NCBI RefSeq assembly: GCF_004770105.1 | Contig: NZ_RQEY01000005.1 | Span: 434,001-498,000, forward strand | From: Leptospira andrefontaineae | Lineage (GTDB): Bacteria > Spirochaetota > Leptospiria > Leptospirales > Leptospiraceae | Reading direction: 5' to 3' | DNA length: 64,000 bases | Shown here: piece by piece, positions 8,570 through 17,781 of the stretch | How the letters are laid out: each line of letters opens with the position of its first letter | Position numbering within the stretch: position 1 is the stretch's first letter | Program-made: the position numbers and the translations under genes | Notes under the pieces: model-generated | Told to the model about the DNA's origin: nothing | The model's database searches: none | Seen by the model: only the letters and a program-made list of their open reading frames with translations

Positions 8570-9153
8570 TTCCTACAGTAATAGAGCAAACCGGTCGCGG
8601 AGAAATGCGGTATGACGTATTTTCCCGCCTCTTAAAGGACAGAATTATCTTTCTAGGTGACGCAATTTCTGACGATTACGCGAACGTAATCATCGCCCAA
8701 CTACTGTTCCTGGATGCGGAAAATCCGGATAGGGACATCTACTTATATCTGAATTCCCCGGGCGGATATGTATCTTCCGGGCTTGCCATTTACGACACTA
8801 TGCAGTATATTAAGGCCGACGTTCGTACACTTTGTATTGGTCAGGCTTCTTCTATGGCCGCTCTTCTTCTGGCAGGCGGGGCAAAGGGCAAAAGATCTGC
8901 TCTTCCTCATTCCAGAATTATGATGCACCAGCCAACCGGAGGAGCTACCGGTCAGGCTTCCGATATCGCTATCCAAGCTAAGGAAGTTTTGAAGTTGAAA
9001 CAGGTGTTAAACGGTTTGTACGCTAAACACACGGGTAAGTCTGTGGAAGAAGTGCAAAAGGATACCGAAAGGGACCTTTACATGACTCCAGAAGAAGCCC
9101 AAAAATACGGGATTATCGATTCCGTAATTTCTATAGAGCGTCAAAAGAACTGA
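8560..9153 (+). CDS. clpP: ATP-dependent Clp protease proteolytic subunit
   Basis: A 197-residue serine protease subunit. The catalytic Ser is in [14 protein letters not shown], the His in [10 protein letters not shown] and the Asp in [12 protein letters not shown], so the triad is complete. The N-terminal [17 protein letters not shown] segment is typical of ClpP with a short propeptide or none. It starts inside the end of tig and is followed after 12 nt by clpX, its ATPase partner. Confidence 0.96.
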   Translation: MAIIPTVIEQTGRGEMRYDVFSRLLKDRIIFLGDAISDDYANVIIAQLLFLDAENPDRDIYLYLNSPGGYVSSGLAIYDTMQYIKADVRTLCIGQASSMAALLLAGGAKGKRSALPHSRIMMHQPTGGATGQASDIAIQAKEVLKLKQVLNGLYAKHTGKSVEEVQKDTERDLYMTPEEAQKYGIIDSVISIERQKN

Positions 9154-9165
9154 TAGGGGGATCCC

Positions 9166-10437
9166 GTGGCAAAAAAACCGACCGGAACCAATAATAAACA
9201 AAAATTATTTTGTTCGTTCTGCGGAAAAGAACAAGACTCCGTAAAACGACTGGTTGCCGGTCCAGGTGTTTATATTTGCGACGAATGTATCTCTCTCTGT
9301 AATGAGATTATTGCAGAAGAGCCTGAACAGGAAAAAGAACGTACAGAACTTTTGGGAGAAGTCCCTAATCCTGCCGCTATCAAAGCGATCCTAGACCAAT
9401 ACGTAATCGGACAAGACCATGCTAAAAAAGCTTTGTCCGTTGCGGTTTATAATCACTACAAACGAATTTATCTCAAAGACAAAAAAGCGGATATCGAATT
9501 AGAAAAATCGAATATTCTTCTGATTGGACCTACAGGTTCCGGAAAAACACTTCTGGCACAGACTCTTGCAAAGATCATCAAAGTCCCGTTTGCGATCGTA
9601 GATGCCACCGCACTTACCGAAGCTGGATACGTGGGAGAAGATGTGGAAAACATCATACTCAAGCTGATCCAAAACGCGGATAATGATATCAAAAAGGCGG
9701 AGATCGGGATTATCTATATAGACGAAGTAGATAAGATCGCTCGCAAATCTGACAGTGCATCCATCACGAGAGACGTGAGTGGAGAAGGTGTACAACAAGC
9801 ACTTTTAAAAATTATAGAAGGAACAGTTGCAAATGTTCCTCCTCAGGGCGGAAGAAAACATCCTCACCAAGAATATCTGCAGGTAGATACTAAAAATATA
9901 CTGTTCATTCTGGGTGGAGCATTCGTAGACCTGGATAATATCATCAAAACCAGGACCGGTGTAAAAACGATCGGATTCGGTAGCGATGAAAAAGACGGCA
10001 AGATCTTAAGAGATGAGAGCAAAGGTGAGATCTTAGCTCGAGTAATCCCGGAAGACTTGATGAAGTTCGGACTTATCCCTGAGTTTATCGGCCGTATGCC
10101 AGTGATTGCTACTCTGCAAGACTTGAGTGTAGAAATGCTCAAACGTATTTTCAGAGAACCTAAAAACGCAATCTTGCGCCAATATACCAAAATCCTAGAA
10201 ATGGAAAATGTAAAACTTTCCTTCGAAGAAGCAGCTATCGACAAGATCGCTCAGCTTGCTATCGAAAGGGCATCCGGAGCCAGAGGACTACGTGCTATCG
10301 TAGAAAATCTAATGCTGGATCTGATGTATGAAATCCCTTCTCGCAAAGATGTAGAAGAAGTGATCATCACAGAAGATGCGGTAGCCGGAACCAAACCTCC
10401 GAAACTAGTTCTGAAAAAAGAACCTAAAATCGCTTAA
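9166..10437 (+). CDS. clpX: ClpX ATPase subunit
   Basis: A 423-residue AAA+ unfoldase that feeds ClpP. The N-terminal zinc domain has CSFC and CDECISLC (four Cys). Walker A is GPTGSGKT, and Walker B is [11 protein letters not shown]. Later come the pore/ClpP-contact region with IGF and the sensor [12 protein letters not shown]. The GTG start is preceded by a strong AGGGGGAT sequence. It is the last gene of the operon and an inverted repeat follows the stop. Confidence 0.96.
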   Translation: MAKKPTGTNNKQKLFCSFCGKEQDSVKRLVAGPGVYICDECISLCNEIIAEEPEQEKERTELLGEVPNPAAIKAILDQYVIGQDHAKKALSVAVYNHYKRIYLKDKKADIELEKSNILLIGPTGSGKTLLAQTLAKIIKVPFAIVDATALTEAGYVGEDVENIILKLIQNADNDIKKAEIGIIYIDEVDKIARKSDSASITRDVSGEGVQQALLKIIEGTVANVPPQGGRKHPHQEYLQVDTKNILFILGGAFVDLDNIIKTRTGVKTIGFGSDEKDGKILRDESKGEILARVIPEDLMKFGLIPEFIGRMPVIATLQDLSVEMLKRIFREPKNAILRQYTKILEMENVKLSFEEAAIDKIAQLAIERASGARGLRAIVENLMLDLMYEIPSRKDVEEVIITEDAVAGTKPPKLVLKKEPKIA

Positions 10438-10451
10438 GATTCTACTCGGAA

Positions 10452-10538
10452 TTTTTCTCACGCGAAGCCGTGAAGACCGCTAAGTTTTTTCTTAGTAATT
10501 TCTAAGACCTTCTTATCTTAGCGTCTTTGCGTGAAAAA
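10452..10538. repeat. Dispersed inverted repeat, copy 1
   Basis: Left arm TTTTTC-T-CACGCGAAG...CGCTAAG, right arm CTTAGCGTCTTTGCGTGAAAAA, separated by AT-rich sequence. It sits between the convergent clpX and alcohol dehydrogenase genes, 14 nt after the clpX stop. It belongs to a family with copies near 11775, 13778, 49467 and 53527. Confidence 0.7.
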
Positions 10539-10544
10539 TCCTTC

Positions 10545-11591
10545 CTAATTTAAACTAGCGATATCGATCACAAATCTGTAACGTACATCACTTTTAACGA
10601 CTCTTTCGTAGGCATCGTTTACTTTCTGGATTGGGATTAGTTCAATATCGCTGGTGATATTATGTTTTCCACAGAAATCCAACATCTCTTGTGTTTCCGC
10701 GATCCCACCTATAAGGGAACCTGCCAGGCTTTTACGGCCACCGATCAAAGAGAATGCCCCGATCGGCACTTGCTCTTCCGGAACACCAACCACTACCATC
10801 GAACCATCTACTCTTAATAGACTTAGGTACGCATTCCAGTCCAAAGGCATGGAAACAGTGTTGATGATCAGATCAAAACTTCCTCTTAATTTGCTGAATG
10901 TACTTTTTTCTGAAGTAGCATAAAAATGATCCGCGCCTAGGCGTTTTGCATCTGCTTCTTTTTTATTGGATTGGCTGAGTACTGTAACTTCTGCACCTAA
11001 AGCATGAGCAATTTTTACACCCATATGACCCAATCCACCAAGTCCAATGATCGCAACTTTTTTACCTGGCCCAGTTTTCCAATGAGCAAGTGGAGAATAA
11101 AGAGTGATCCCTGCACAAAGTAGGGGAGCCGCAGCATCCAAAGGAAGATTATCCGGAATTCTTAATACATAATTTTGATCCACAACGATCTTGTCGGAAT
11201 AACCACCATAGGTCGGGGTCTTTCTGTCCTGCTCTCTTCCGTTGTAGGTCGCACTCATGCCGCCTTCGCAGAATTGTTCCAATCCGCTTTTGCAATATTG
11301 GCATTCTCTGCAAGAGTCCACAAAACAACCGACTCCTACCTTATCTCCTACTTTGAACTTAGTGACTTTGGAGCCGATTTTTGAAACCACACCTGTGATC
11401 TCATGGCCCGGGACCATTGGGAAGATAGAGCCTCCCCATTCGTCTCTGGCTTGGTGGATATCAGAATGGCAGATCCCGCAGTATTTGATATCGATTACGA
11501 CGTCTTCGTCTTTTGCTTCTCTTCTTTCGAATGTAAATGGAGCTAGCGGAACCTTGGCCGTAGCTGCAGCAAAACCTTTGGTTGGAATCAT
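10545..11591 (-). CDS. Zinc-dependent alcohol dehydrogenase (cinnamyl/YahK type)
   Basis: A 348-residue medium-chain dehydrogenase. Catalytic zinc ligands are CGICHSDIH (Cys and His), GHEITG and the later Cys in the GITL region. A structural zinc site is present as [15 protein letters not shown]. The NADP-binding loop is [13 protein letters not shown]. This subgroup reduces aldehydes such as cinnamaldehyde and other bulky aldehydes with NADPH. It is transcribed alone; a dispersed inverted repeat lies beyond its 3' end and another about 180 nt upstream. Confidence 0.9.
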   Translation of the reverse strand: MIPTKGFAAATAKVPLAPFTFERREAKDEDVVIDIKYCGICHSDIHQARDEWGGSIFPMVPGHEITGVVSKIGSKVTKFKVGDKVGVGCFVDSCRECQYCKSGLEQFCEGGMSATYNGREQDRKTPTYGGYSDKIVVDQNYVLRIPDNLPLDAAAPLLCAGITLYSPLAHWKTGPGKKVAIIGLGGLGHMGVKIAHALGAEVTVLSQSNKKEADAKRLGADHFYATSEKSTFSKLRGSFDLIINTVSMPLDWNAYLSLLRVDGSMVVVGVPEEQVPIGAFSLIGGRKSLAGSLIGGIAETQEMLDFCGKHNITSDIELIPIQKVNDAYERVVKSDVRYRFVIDIASLN

Positions 11592-11774
11592 TTTGTTCCT
11601 CGTTTTGGATTTGATATTGGATGAACTTCAAGTGGTGAGAAATTCGGGAATCGAGTCCGGAGAATTTTCCGAACTGATTTTTCAGAAAATTAGACAGACT
11701 ACAAGAAGAACTGATTTTCTTTTTTCTGTTATTCCTAAAATTTTACATTGGTCCTTGGTCTATCCACAATAATG

Positions 11775-11848
11775 GGTTCACGCGAGCCGCTAAGGATTTA
11801 TGCAATTAGTAGAGAAATCTTCTTTTCTTTGCGCCTTGGCGCGAAAAT
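11775..11848. repeat. Dispersed inverted repeat, copy 2
   Basis: Left arm GGTTCACGCGAGCCGCTAAG and right arm CTTTGCGCCTTGGCGCGAAAAT are imperfect mirror images. It ends 2 nt before the stop codon of the minus-strand SpoIIE-like gene, so it lies directly downstream of that gene. Confidence 0.65.
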
Positions 11849-11850
11849 AA

Positions 11851-12951
11851 CTAATCCCGGACCCGGCCAACAGTCAAGATTGCTGCTTTAGAAAGTCCTT
11901 TTTTACCGGATTCCATTTCTAAAAATCTTCCAAAGTCCAGAGTAAGTTCTCTGGAGTTCTTATATTCTCTTCCGGAACTCCAATTTTGGAGTTGGATAAG
12001 AAGTGGAGCAACACCTGCGGAACTAGTAAGTTCAGTCAGTCTATCGCTTAGGAAAACCAAATATTCTCCGGGCCTGATTTGGATCTTTTTCACTTCTCTT
12101 GTAGAACTTCTGAAATCATAGAATACTTGTTTAGAGATCGGTAATATATTCGTTTTTCCATTTTTTTGGACAATCGCAGGAAGTTTTTGGAATTGCAGGA
12201 TACCTGCTTCTCCATTTCTGGTTTCTAAATAAAATAATGTGAGATTTAGATAAGAGATAGGTGTAGATCTGAGAGCACGATCGACTTTATAGAGTAGATC
12301 TTCTCCCCTAAGTCCAGTGGTTTCCTGAGCAAGTGAGATCATACCTTCTATCCTTGCCTTGAGAGAAGATTCAATTGCTCCATGATTTGGAAAACCTGCT
12401 AATACTCCAAAACAACCGTCAGCAGTCGGTATAATATTCGCATAATCCGATTCTCCGCTGTCGGAGGAACGTGGAAAAACAGTGATGTCTAGATTTTTGA
12501 TCTTATGAAGTCTGATCTTATGGAAAAATTTCTGGATCTTGTCCGAAAGTTCCCTTTCCTTTTTGTTTAAGGACTCTTGAGAAACGGTTTCTTCTTTTGT
12601 TTTTTTCTGGTAGAGAGCGATCCGGAAATGTCTAGCAAGTTCTCCCAGCTCATCTTCTCTTTCCGATTCTCCAGAATCCTCATACACATCCTGGGACCAG
12701 TTTTGCAATAGTTGAGAAATTGATTTAAGGGATTTAAAACTTAAATTTAGAAGAAAATAGGTGAGTATTCCAAGTATTACGGAGAAGAAAAGCCCGACCC
12801 CGAGTCGGATCCAAACAAATGCTCTTAATTCTTTTCTGATCTCTTCTCCAAATAGAAAATCATCTAAAAGTAGATAAGATAAAAATAATACGAAAGATGC
12901 CGTAAAAGAAGCGAACGCCAATTTATGCTTGGACTGAAGATTCGGAAACAA
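11851..12951 (-). CDS. Membrane-anchored SpoIIE/PP2C-like protein, probably inactive
   Basis: A 366-residue protein. Two membrane helices (about 13-33 and 47-72) are followed by a HAMP-like linker and coiled coil, then a SpoIIE-type phosphatase-like domain from about residue 155. The first acidic residue (SGESDYANI) is kept. The usual GDVSGHG motif reads AGFPNHG, the DG of the later motif reads SDR, and the terminal DD reads AA in SKAAILTVGR. Metal binding is therefore likely lost, and it may act as a sensor or scaffold. It is 2 nt downstream of tatC. Confidence 0.7.
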   Translation of the reverse strand: MFPNLQSKHKLAFASFTASFVLFLSYLLLDDFLFGEEIRKELRAFVWIRLGVGLFFSVILGILTYFLLNLSFKSLKSISQLLQNWSQDVYEDSGESEREDELGELARHFRIALYQKKTKEETVSQESLNKKERELSDKIQKFFHKIRLHKIKNLDITVFPRSSDSGESDYANIIPTADGCFGVLAGFPNHGAIESSLKARIEGMISLAQETTGLRGEDLLYKVDRALRSTPISYLNLTLFYLETRNGEAGILQFQKLPAIVQKNGKTNILPISKQVFYDFRSSTREVKKIQIRPGEYLVFLSDRLTELTSSAGVAPLLIQLQNWSSGREYKNSRELTLDFGRFLEMESGKKGLSKAAILTVGRVRD

Positions 12952-12952
12952 C

Positions 12953-13750
12953 TCATTTCCTCTCTATAATTGCGATTAGTACCAATGAGATCCCGAATAG
13001 GACGAGCAATGGAACGAATAACATTAACATGGAGATGACATCAGGTCCAGGGGATAATACTGCAGCAGCAAATGCGATCCCTATAAATGCTTCTCTCCAA
13101 TGTCTTAGCAAAAAGGAAAGTTTCAATATTCCGACTGCAGCTAAGAGTACCATGATCACCGGAAGTTGGAAAGATAATCCGAAGATCAAATGCATATTGA
13201 AGAATACATCATAGTATTCGTCGATAGGAAGCCTGGTTTCAATATCTAAAGGTCGGACAGTAACTAAAAATATTTTTAGAAAACTTTCGAATGCTTGGGC
13301 CCAGCATAACCAAACTCCTAACCAAAATAAAACGGTGGAGAATGCTATAAGTGCTTTTCCGAGTCTTGCGGTTCTTGGCTCTAGTGCGGGAGATACAAAG
13401 CTCCATAAGAACGCCAACACGAAAGGAAAAGTGATCAAGATAGAAACCATAAATCCCGTTCTTAGATAAACCATAAAAGGAGCCATGAGTTTGATTTGGT
13501 AGAATGTAGCAGACTCTCCCAAAATGTTCTTGTACGGTTTGATAACTATCTTGTGCAGCTCTTCTCCAAAATATAAAGCGACTACGAAAAAAAAAGTGAA
13601 CACTAGAATAGAACGAATGAGTACGGAACGTAGTTCTTCTAAATGTTCCCCTAGGGTCATAAACTTTTCTCTATCATGAGGAAGACTTTCCTCTGGAGCT
13701 GAGATTGTTGGCTGAGGAATACTGGAAAGGCTCTTTTTTTTAGAAGGCAT
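12953..13750 (-). CDS. tatC: Sec-independent translocase TatC
   Basis: A 265-residue integral membrane protein with six hydrophobic segments. The family motif [15 protein letters not shown] lies at about 33-47, including the conserved Glu residues that bind the twin-arginine signal. [21 protein letters not shown] and [17 protein letters not shown] follow. It receives folded substrates with TatA, whose gene lies 120 nt upstream. The N-terminal 30 residues are a polar extension. Confidence 0.95.
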   Translation of the reverse strand: MPSKKKSLSSIPQPTISAPEESLPHDREKFMTLGEHLEELRSVLIRSILVFTFFFVVALYFGEELHKIVIKPYKNILGESATFYQIKLMAPFMVYLRTGFMVSILITFPFVLAFLWSFVSPALEPRTARLGKALIAFSTVLFWLGVWLCWAQAFESFLKIFLVTVRPLDIETRLPIDEYYDVFFNMHLIFGLSFQLPVIMVLLAAVGILKLSFLLRHWREAFIGIAFAAAVLSPGPDVISMLMLFVPLLVLFGISLVLIAIIERK

Positions 13751-13777
13751 ATCGAAAGATTGGAATTAACATAAAGT

Positions 13778-13863
13778 CCCGCGCGGAGTTCACTGAGGTT
13801 TGAATATGGGAGAACTTTCTCCTAAAACTTTCTCAGCGAACTCTGTGTCTTCTGCGCGAAATC
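13778..13863. repeat. Dispersed inverted repeat, copy 3
   Basis: Left arm CCCGCGCGGAGTTCACTGAG and right arm CTCAGCGAACTCTG...TTCTGCGCGAAA form a more diverged mirror pair than the other copies. It lies between tatA and tatC, inside what should be one transcription unit, directly 3' of tatA. Confidence 0.6.
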
Positions 13864-13869
13864 GTGTTA

Positions 13870-14118
13870 TTAAGCGGATTTTTTGGATTTTTTAGGAGAA
13901 GAAGCAGGAGCCGCCGGTTGTTTTGTTTCCGGTTCCTGGATTTTAGCAGATTCAGATTCTGCATCTCCGGAAAGAGATTTGCGGAATTGGCGGATTCCGT
14001 CTCCTAAATCCTTTGCTAAAGAGGGAAGTCGCTTGCCCCCGAAAAGCAGGAGAGCTAAACCTAGTATGAAAAAGATTTCCCAAGGGCCTAAATTTAAAAA
14101 TGCGAGTGGTGCGTACAT
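13870..14118 (-). CDS. tatA: Sec-independent translocase TatA
   Basis: An 82-residue single-span protein. LGPWEIFFILGLALLLFGGKRL is the membrane helix and hinge, with the FGGKRLP turn typical of TatA/B. An amphipathic helix (LAKDLGDGIRQFRKSL) and a charged, Pro/Ala/Lys-rich tail follow. Length fits TatA rather than TatB. No separate tatB is present, so this may be a two-component TatAC system. Confidence 0.93.
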   Translation of the reverse strand: MYAPLAFLNLGPWEIFFILGLALLLFGGKRLPSLAKDLGDGIRQFRKSLSGDAESESAKIQEPETKQPAAPASSPKKSKKSA

Positions 14119-14235
14119 ATACTGTCTCCTTAGTTAGAATTTTGCCTCTGTAATATATGTCAAATAGTTAGTAGGAACAAGCCGATAATTCTATTGGGAC
14201 TTTGGTTCAGATAGAAAGGCAAAACGGTCGAGTTT

Positions 14236-14403
14236 ATGAGAATAGAATCCAACTCCTTAGATTCAATCTCCGTTCCTCTTCCAGTTCGAGAACCGGGTGG
14301 AGAGGAAGAAAAAGAAGAAGATCGGAAAAAAGCGGAGAATACTCCCAATTCCGATTATATGTACGCTCTTTCTGTCGGAAGTCTGATAAATGTGCAGGTA
14401 TAA
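14236..14403 (+). CDS. Small hydrophilic protein, 55 residues
   Basis: An open frame MRIESNSLDSISVPLPVREP... ending ALSVGSLINVQV. It is rich in Glu and Lys in the middle (GGEEEKEEDRKKAE). Its stop is 4 nt upstream of the next start codon, which argues for a translated, coupled gene. It lies divergent from tatA. I do not recognise the family. The C-terminal GSLINV pattern faintly recalls short motility-associated proteins, which is not enough for a call. Confidence 0.5.
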   Translation: MRIESNSLDSISVPLPVREPGGEEEKEEDRKKAENTPNSDYMYALSVGSLINVQV

Positions 14404-14407
14404 TTGA

Positions 14408-15217
14408 ATGGCTCTTACTAAGGAACAGAAGCAAGAATTCCAGGAGAAACTGGCGGATTTTCGCGCATTTTTGGAGGATTTGAAGAAGGAAGGGAATCTT
14501 CTCAAAGCCCAATCCAGAAAAGATCCTAAAATGGAAGCTTACTTCAATGTGGCACTTTCCTTAAATTCTATCAAAAACATAAATACCTGTCTTCTTATCA
14601 ACGAGATCTCAGTAGCGATCTTGGATCTAAAATCGGATACCTACCTCAACCAGGGGAGGAAAGAAATTTATAGCGCGATCTCCTTTATGGAGAAAGTAGT
14701 CGGAACCGACTTCGAGTCTGGTCTGGGGGAAAATAAGGACCTTCTGGCTAAAATCCTAGAATTTAATCCTCTCCAAAGACTGAATTACGTGAAGGGACTC
14801 AGGACCTGCACTACAAATACGATCGAGGCATTCGGATCCAACTCCAAATGGAAATGGAGCTTTCCGGAGATACATTTCAAAATAGCCATACTTAGTAAGA
14901 ATCTTTTTGACTTTCGGGCTTTTGAGAAGGAAAGAGACTTAGAGAATCCGTTTTACTATCCTAGGCAGGAACATTATAACTTAATTCTGGAACTTTGTAA
15001 CTTTGCCGCTCAGGAATATCGTGCCAAATTCGATTTATCCACCCAGGACGCCGGGGATCTGAAAAAATCCATATCCCTTTTGGAGGTAAACCGTAAAATC
15101 CTGCAAACTACGGGCGAAACGGAGGACTTGGGGAAGACAAAAACCCTGATCGAATCCCTAAAAGAAAAGGTAGAGTCGATAGAAGCCGAGAAGGAAAAGA
15201 AGAAAAAGAAGAAATAG
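14408..15217 (+). CDS. Helical protein of unknown function
   Basis: A 269-residue, mostly alpha-helical cytoplasmic protein beginning [20 protein letters not shown] and ending in a coiled coil with a poly-Lys tail ([11 protein letters not shown]). No signal peptide, membrane segment or catalytic motif is visible. Features such as [15 protein letters not shown] and [20 protein letters not shown] look well ordered. It follows the 55-residue gene by 4 nt and precedes thioredoxin by 53 nt. I infer a leptospiral lineage-specific protein. Confidence 0.75.
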   Translation: MALTKEQKQEFQEKLADFRAFLEDLKKEGNLLKAQSRKDPKMEAYFNVALSLNSIKNINTCLLINEISVAILDLKSDTYLNQGRKEIYSAISFMEKVVGTDFESGLGENKDLLAKILEFNPLQRLNYVKGLRTCTTNTIEAFGSNSKWKWSFPEIHFKIAILSKNLFDFRAFEKERDLENPFYYPRQEHYNLILELCNFAAQEYRAKFDLSTQDAGDLKKSISLLEVNRKILQTTGETEDLGKTKTLIESLKEKVESIEAEKEKKKKKK

Positions 15218-15270
15218 ACCCGTCCAATTTGTTATAAAGAGTGGGAAAAAAATAGGAGAAAATCTAACTC

Positions 15271-15585
15271 ATGGCATTGACCGAAATAAACGATTCAACT
15301 TTCAGTTCCGAGATCAATAAGGGCATGGTCCTAGTAGATTGCTGGGCCGAATGGTGTGGTCCTTGTAGAATGGTTTCCCCGGTTCTGGAAGAACTTTCGT
15401 CCGAGATGAACGATATCTTAAAAATTAAAAAATTAAACGTAGACGACAACCAGGACACGGCACAAAAATTAAATATCCAATCCTTGCCGACCCTTCTACT
15501 TTTCAAAGACGGACAATTGGTGGATAAGATCATAGGAGCTCTTCCTAAGGCGCAAATCAAAAGTTTCATCGAAAGACATAAATAA
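15271..15585 (+). CDS. trxA: Thioredoxin
   Basis: A 104-residue thioredoxin with the redox motif WCGPC (residues 29-33, in DCWAEWCGPCRMVSP) and the cis-Pro in QSLPTLLLFKDGQ. Length is standard. It reduces disulfides in the cytoplasm; no signal peptide is present. An AGGAGAA sequence precedes the ATG. Confidence 0.96.
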   Translation: MALTEINDSTFSSEINKGMVLVDCWAEWCGPCRMVSPVLEELSSEMNDILKIKKLNVDDNQDTAQKLNIQSLPTLLLFKDGQLVDKIIGALPKAQIKSFIERHK

Positions 15586-15616
15586 AAATTCGATCTCGAC
15601 TGCGGCGGAATTTTTC

Positions 15617-17767
15617 ATGCTAAAAGAACAAACCAGGGGATATATTGAGCTTCCTAGAGGGGGCTATTTAGTCGAAACAAGCGAGGGCTTCTTTCAGATC
15701 GGTTCTCCTCCCGAAACCATCAAAGACACGATGGCTGAAAAAAAGACTCCCCTGGTATTTATACTTCCTAACAAATTTTTCCACGTAGAAAAGGGGATCA
15801 GCACCGCAGAGCTTGAATTCCCGATTTACTTTAACTTCTTCTTAAGACAAAAAAAGACCACGATCATCTGTACTGCTGAACAAAAAGATCAGCTTATTAC
15901 AGTACTTAAAGAATCCTTAATGGGTCCTGAAGAGATCAATTTAGAATCCGAATATTTGGATGGAGCTGAATCTTTCGGCTTTCCTGATATGAAAGCTGAG
16001 ATGGGTTATTTCAGAGGATATAAGGGACTAGACGATGTAGTCGACTTCCAAGTATTCGATAGAGATAATATGGTCAACCTCGGAAAGGTTTTGGTACGTA
16101 AACTTCCTTCTGGTGATTTTAGGATTACTGATGGAACGAAAGAGACCGAGATCCCCGGAGAAGTTGGATTCAATATTAAATACGAGATCGGTCATAGGTT
16201 AGAAGAGCCTTTCCAAGCTCCTTTACTTGGTATCACCTGTCTCGGGCCTTCTCATGGATTCGATCCTGAGGACAACACTTCCGGTTTTATTATCTGGTTG
16301 AATCACCAAGGTATCATGGTGGATCCTCCTGTGAACTCAACTGAATGGCTTAGGATGTCTAATGTAAATCCTAAGTTAATCAACCACGTTATTCTCACTC
16401 ATTGCCATGCGGATCATGATGCTGGAACTTTCCAAAAAATTATGGAAGAGACTAAGATCACGATCCATGCAACTGCAACTGTGATGGAAAGTTTTATCCG
16501 TAAATATTCAGCTCTTACTAAGATCCCTCGTAAGGAATTACTCGAACTTTTCAATTTCCAACAAATCATCATAGGCAGACCTGCGATGATCAACGGTGGA
16601 GAATTCAATTTTCATTATGCATTACATTCCATTCCTTCTGTAGGATTTGAGTTCTTCTTCCAAGACCAATCTTTTGTGTATACTTCCGATCATTTGAATG
16701 AACCTGAAGTTCACGATAAGATGTATGAGAAGGGAGTTCTTCCCGAATCTCGCTGGAAATTCTTAAAAGAGTTTCCTTGGGACAGAAGGATTATCTATCA
16801 TGAAGCTGGAATTCCTCCTCTTCATACAAGGGTTAGTTATTTAGCGAGTTTACCTCCTGAGATCCAGGAAAAGATCACCGTATATCATATCGCAAGAACG
16901 GATATGCCTCCAGGCACTAAACTGAAACTGGCTCGTTTCGGAATAGAGAACACTGTGTATCCGGAGATCACTCCTCCTAAACATATGGAGGCTTATAACC
17001 TTCTAGATATCTTAAGCCAAATTGATATTTTCAGCGGTTTCCCGATCGAAAAGGCGAAGGAATTCCTACTGATCGTCCGGGAAGAAAAATACAAACGTGG
17101 CGATCAGATCATCAAGAAGGGAACCCCGGGTGATAAATTTTACATCATCGCTTCCGGAAACGTAAAGTTCGAAGGCCTTCTTGGGGATGCCGATATAGCA
17201 CCCATTAAACGATACGGACAATACGAGTATTTCGGAGAAGCATCTCTCGTTCTAGATCTTCCTAGAGCTGCGGACGTTTTTGCAGAAACAGATGTAGTAG
17301 CTCTTACAATCGAGAAGAATAAGTTCTTACAGTTTATCAGAAATACGGATCTAAGACAAAACTTGATACGACTGAACAGCATTCGTGATAGTAACTCTTG
17401 GAAAACACTGTTAGATTCACGTCACTTCAAAGGACTTACAAGTCATCAGGTCACTCAATTAGAAATGATCATGAGACTTTCCAAGGTGAACAAAGGTTCA
17501 GTGCTTATTACGGAAAAAGCGTTTTACCACGAGGCATATATTATTCGTCATGGAAAAGTAAGCGTATATCAACACGGTAAAAAATTGGCCGAGTTGACCG
17601 ACGGAGATTTCGTGGGAGAGATTTACTCTATATCCAAAAAGCTGGTGTCCAATTACACGTTCCAAGCAGAATCAGAAACGGAATTGTTCTCTATTTCTCA
17701 GAACGAACTCATCCAGTACATTAAACGGAATCCCGGCGTTTACATGAGAATGAATACCGTCTACTGA
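15617..17767 (+). CDS. Metallo-beta-lactamase fold protein with two cyclic-nucleotide-binding domains
   Basis: A 716-residue fusion. Residues about 200-440 form a metallo-beta-lactamase fold with the metal motif THCHADHDAG and a later TSDH. A cNMP-binding domain from about 465 has an intact phosphate cassette (GEASLVLDLPRAADV). A second domain from about 600 lacks the Arg (GEIYSISKKLVSNY) and is likely degenerate. The first 200 residues are unassigned. The layout suggests a cyclic-nucleotide-controlled hydrolase, a type found in spirochaetes; the substrate is unknown. An acyl-CoA dehydrogenase starts 14 nt after it, suggesting an operon. Confidence 0.85.
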   Translation: MLKEQTRGYIELPRGGYLVETSEGFFQIGSPPETIKDTMAEKKTPLVFILPNKFFHVEKGISTAELEFPIYFNFFLRQKKTTIICTAEQKDQLITVLKESLMGPEEINLESEYLDGAESFGFPDMKAEMGYFRGYKGLDDVVDFQVFDRDNMVNLGKVLVRKLPSGDFRITDGTKETEIPGEVGFNIKYEIGHRLEEPFQAPLLGITCLGPSHGFDPEDNTSGFIIWLNHQGIMVDPPVNSTEWLRMSNVNPKLINHVILTHCHADHDAGTFQKIMEETKITIHATATVMESFIRKYSALTKIPRKELLELFNFQQIIIGRPAMINGGEFNFHYALHSIPSVGFEFFFQDQSFVYTSDHLNEPEVHDKMYEKGVLPESRWKFLKEFPWDRRIIYHEAGIPPLHTRVSYLASLPPEIQEKITVYHIARTDMPPGTKLKLARFGIENTVYPEITPPKHMEAYNLLDILSQIDIFSGFPIEKAKEFLLIVREEKYKRGDQIIKKGTPGDKFYIIASGNVKFEGLLGDADIAPIKRYGQYEYFGEASLVLDLPRAADVFAETDVVALTIEKNKFLQFIRNTDLRQNLIRLNSIRDSNSWKTLLDSRHFKGLTSHQVTQLEMIMRLSKVNKGSVLITEKAFYHEAYIIRHGKVSVYQHGKKLAELTDGDFVGEIYSISKKLVSNYTFQAESETELFSISQNELIQYIKRNPGVYMRMNTVY

Positions 17768-17781
17768 CACGGGAGATATAA

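Noticed and set aside
11257..11772. A long plus-strand frame over the start of the alcohol dehydrogenase
   Set aside because: It lies antisense to well-conserved zinc-site codons of the dehydrogenase and its product has no recognisable pattern.
14236..14403. Motility-protein assignment for the 55-residue gene
   Set aside because: Only a few C-terminal residues resemble such proteins; that is within chance.
14202..14512. Several overlapping Arg/Ser-rich frames on both strands upstream of 14408
   Set aside because: They are shadows of the 55-residue gene and the start of the 269-residue gene; composition is unlike a real protein.
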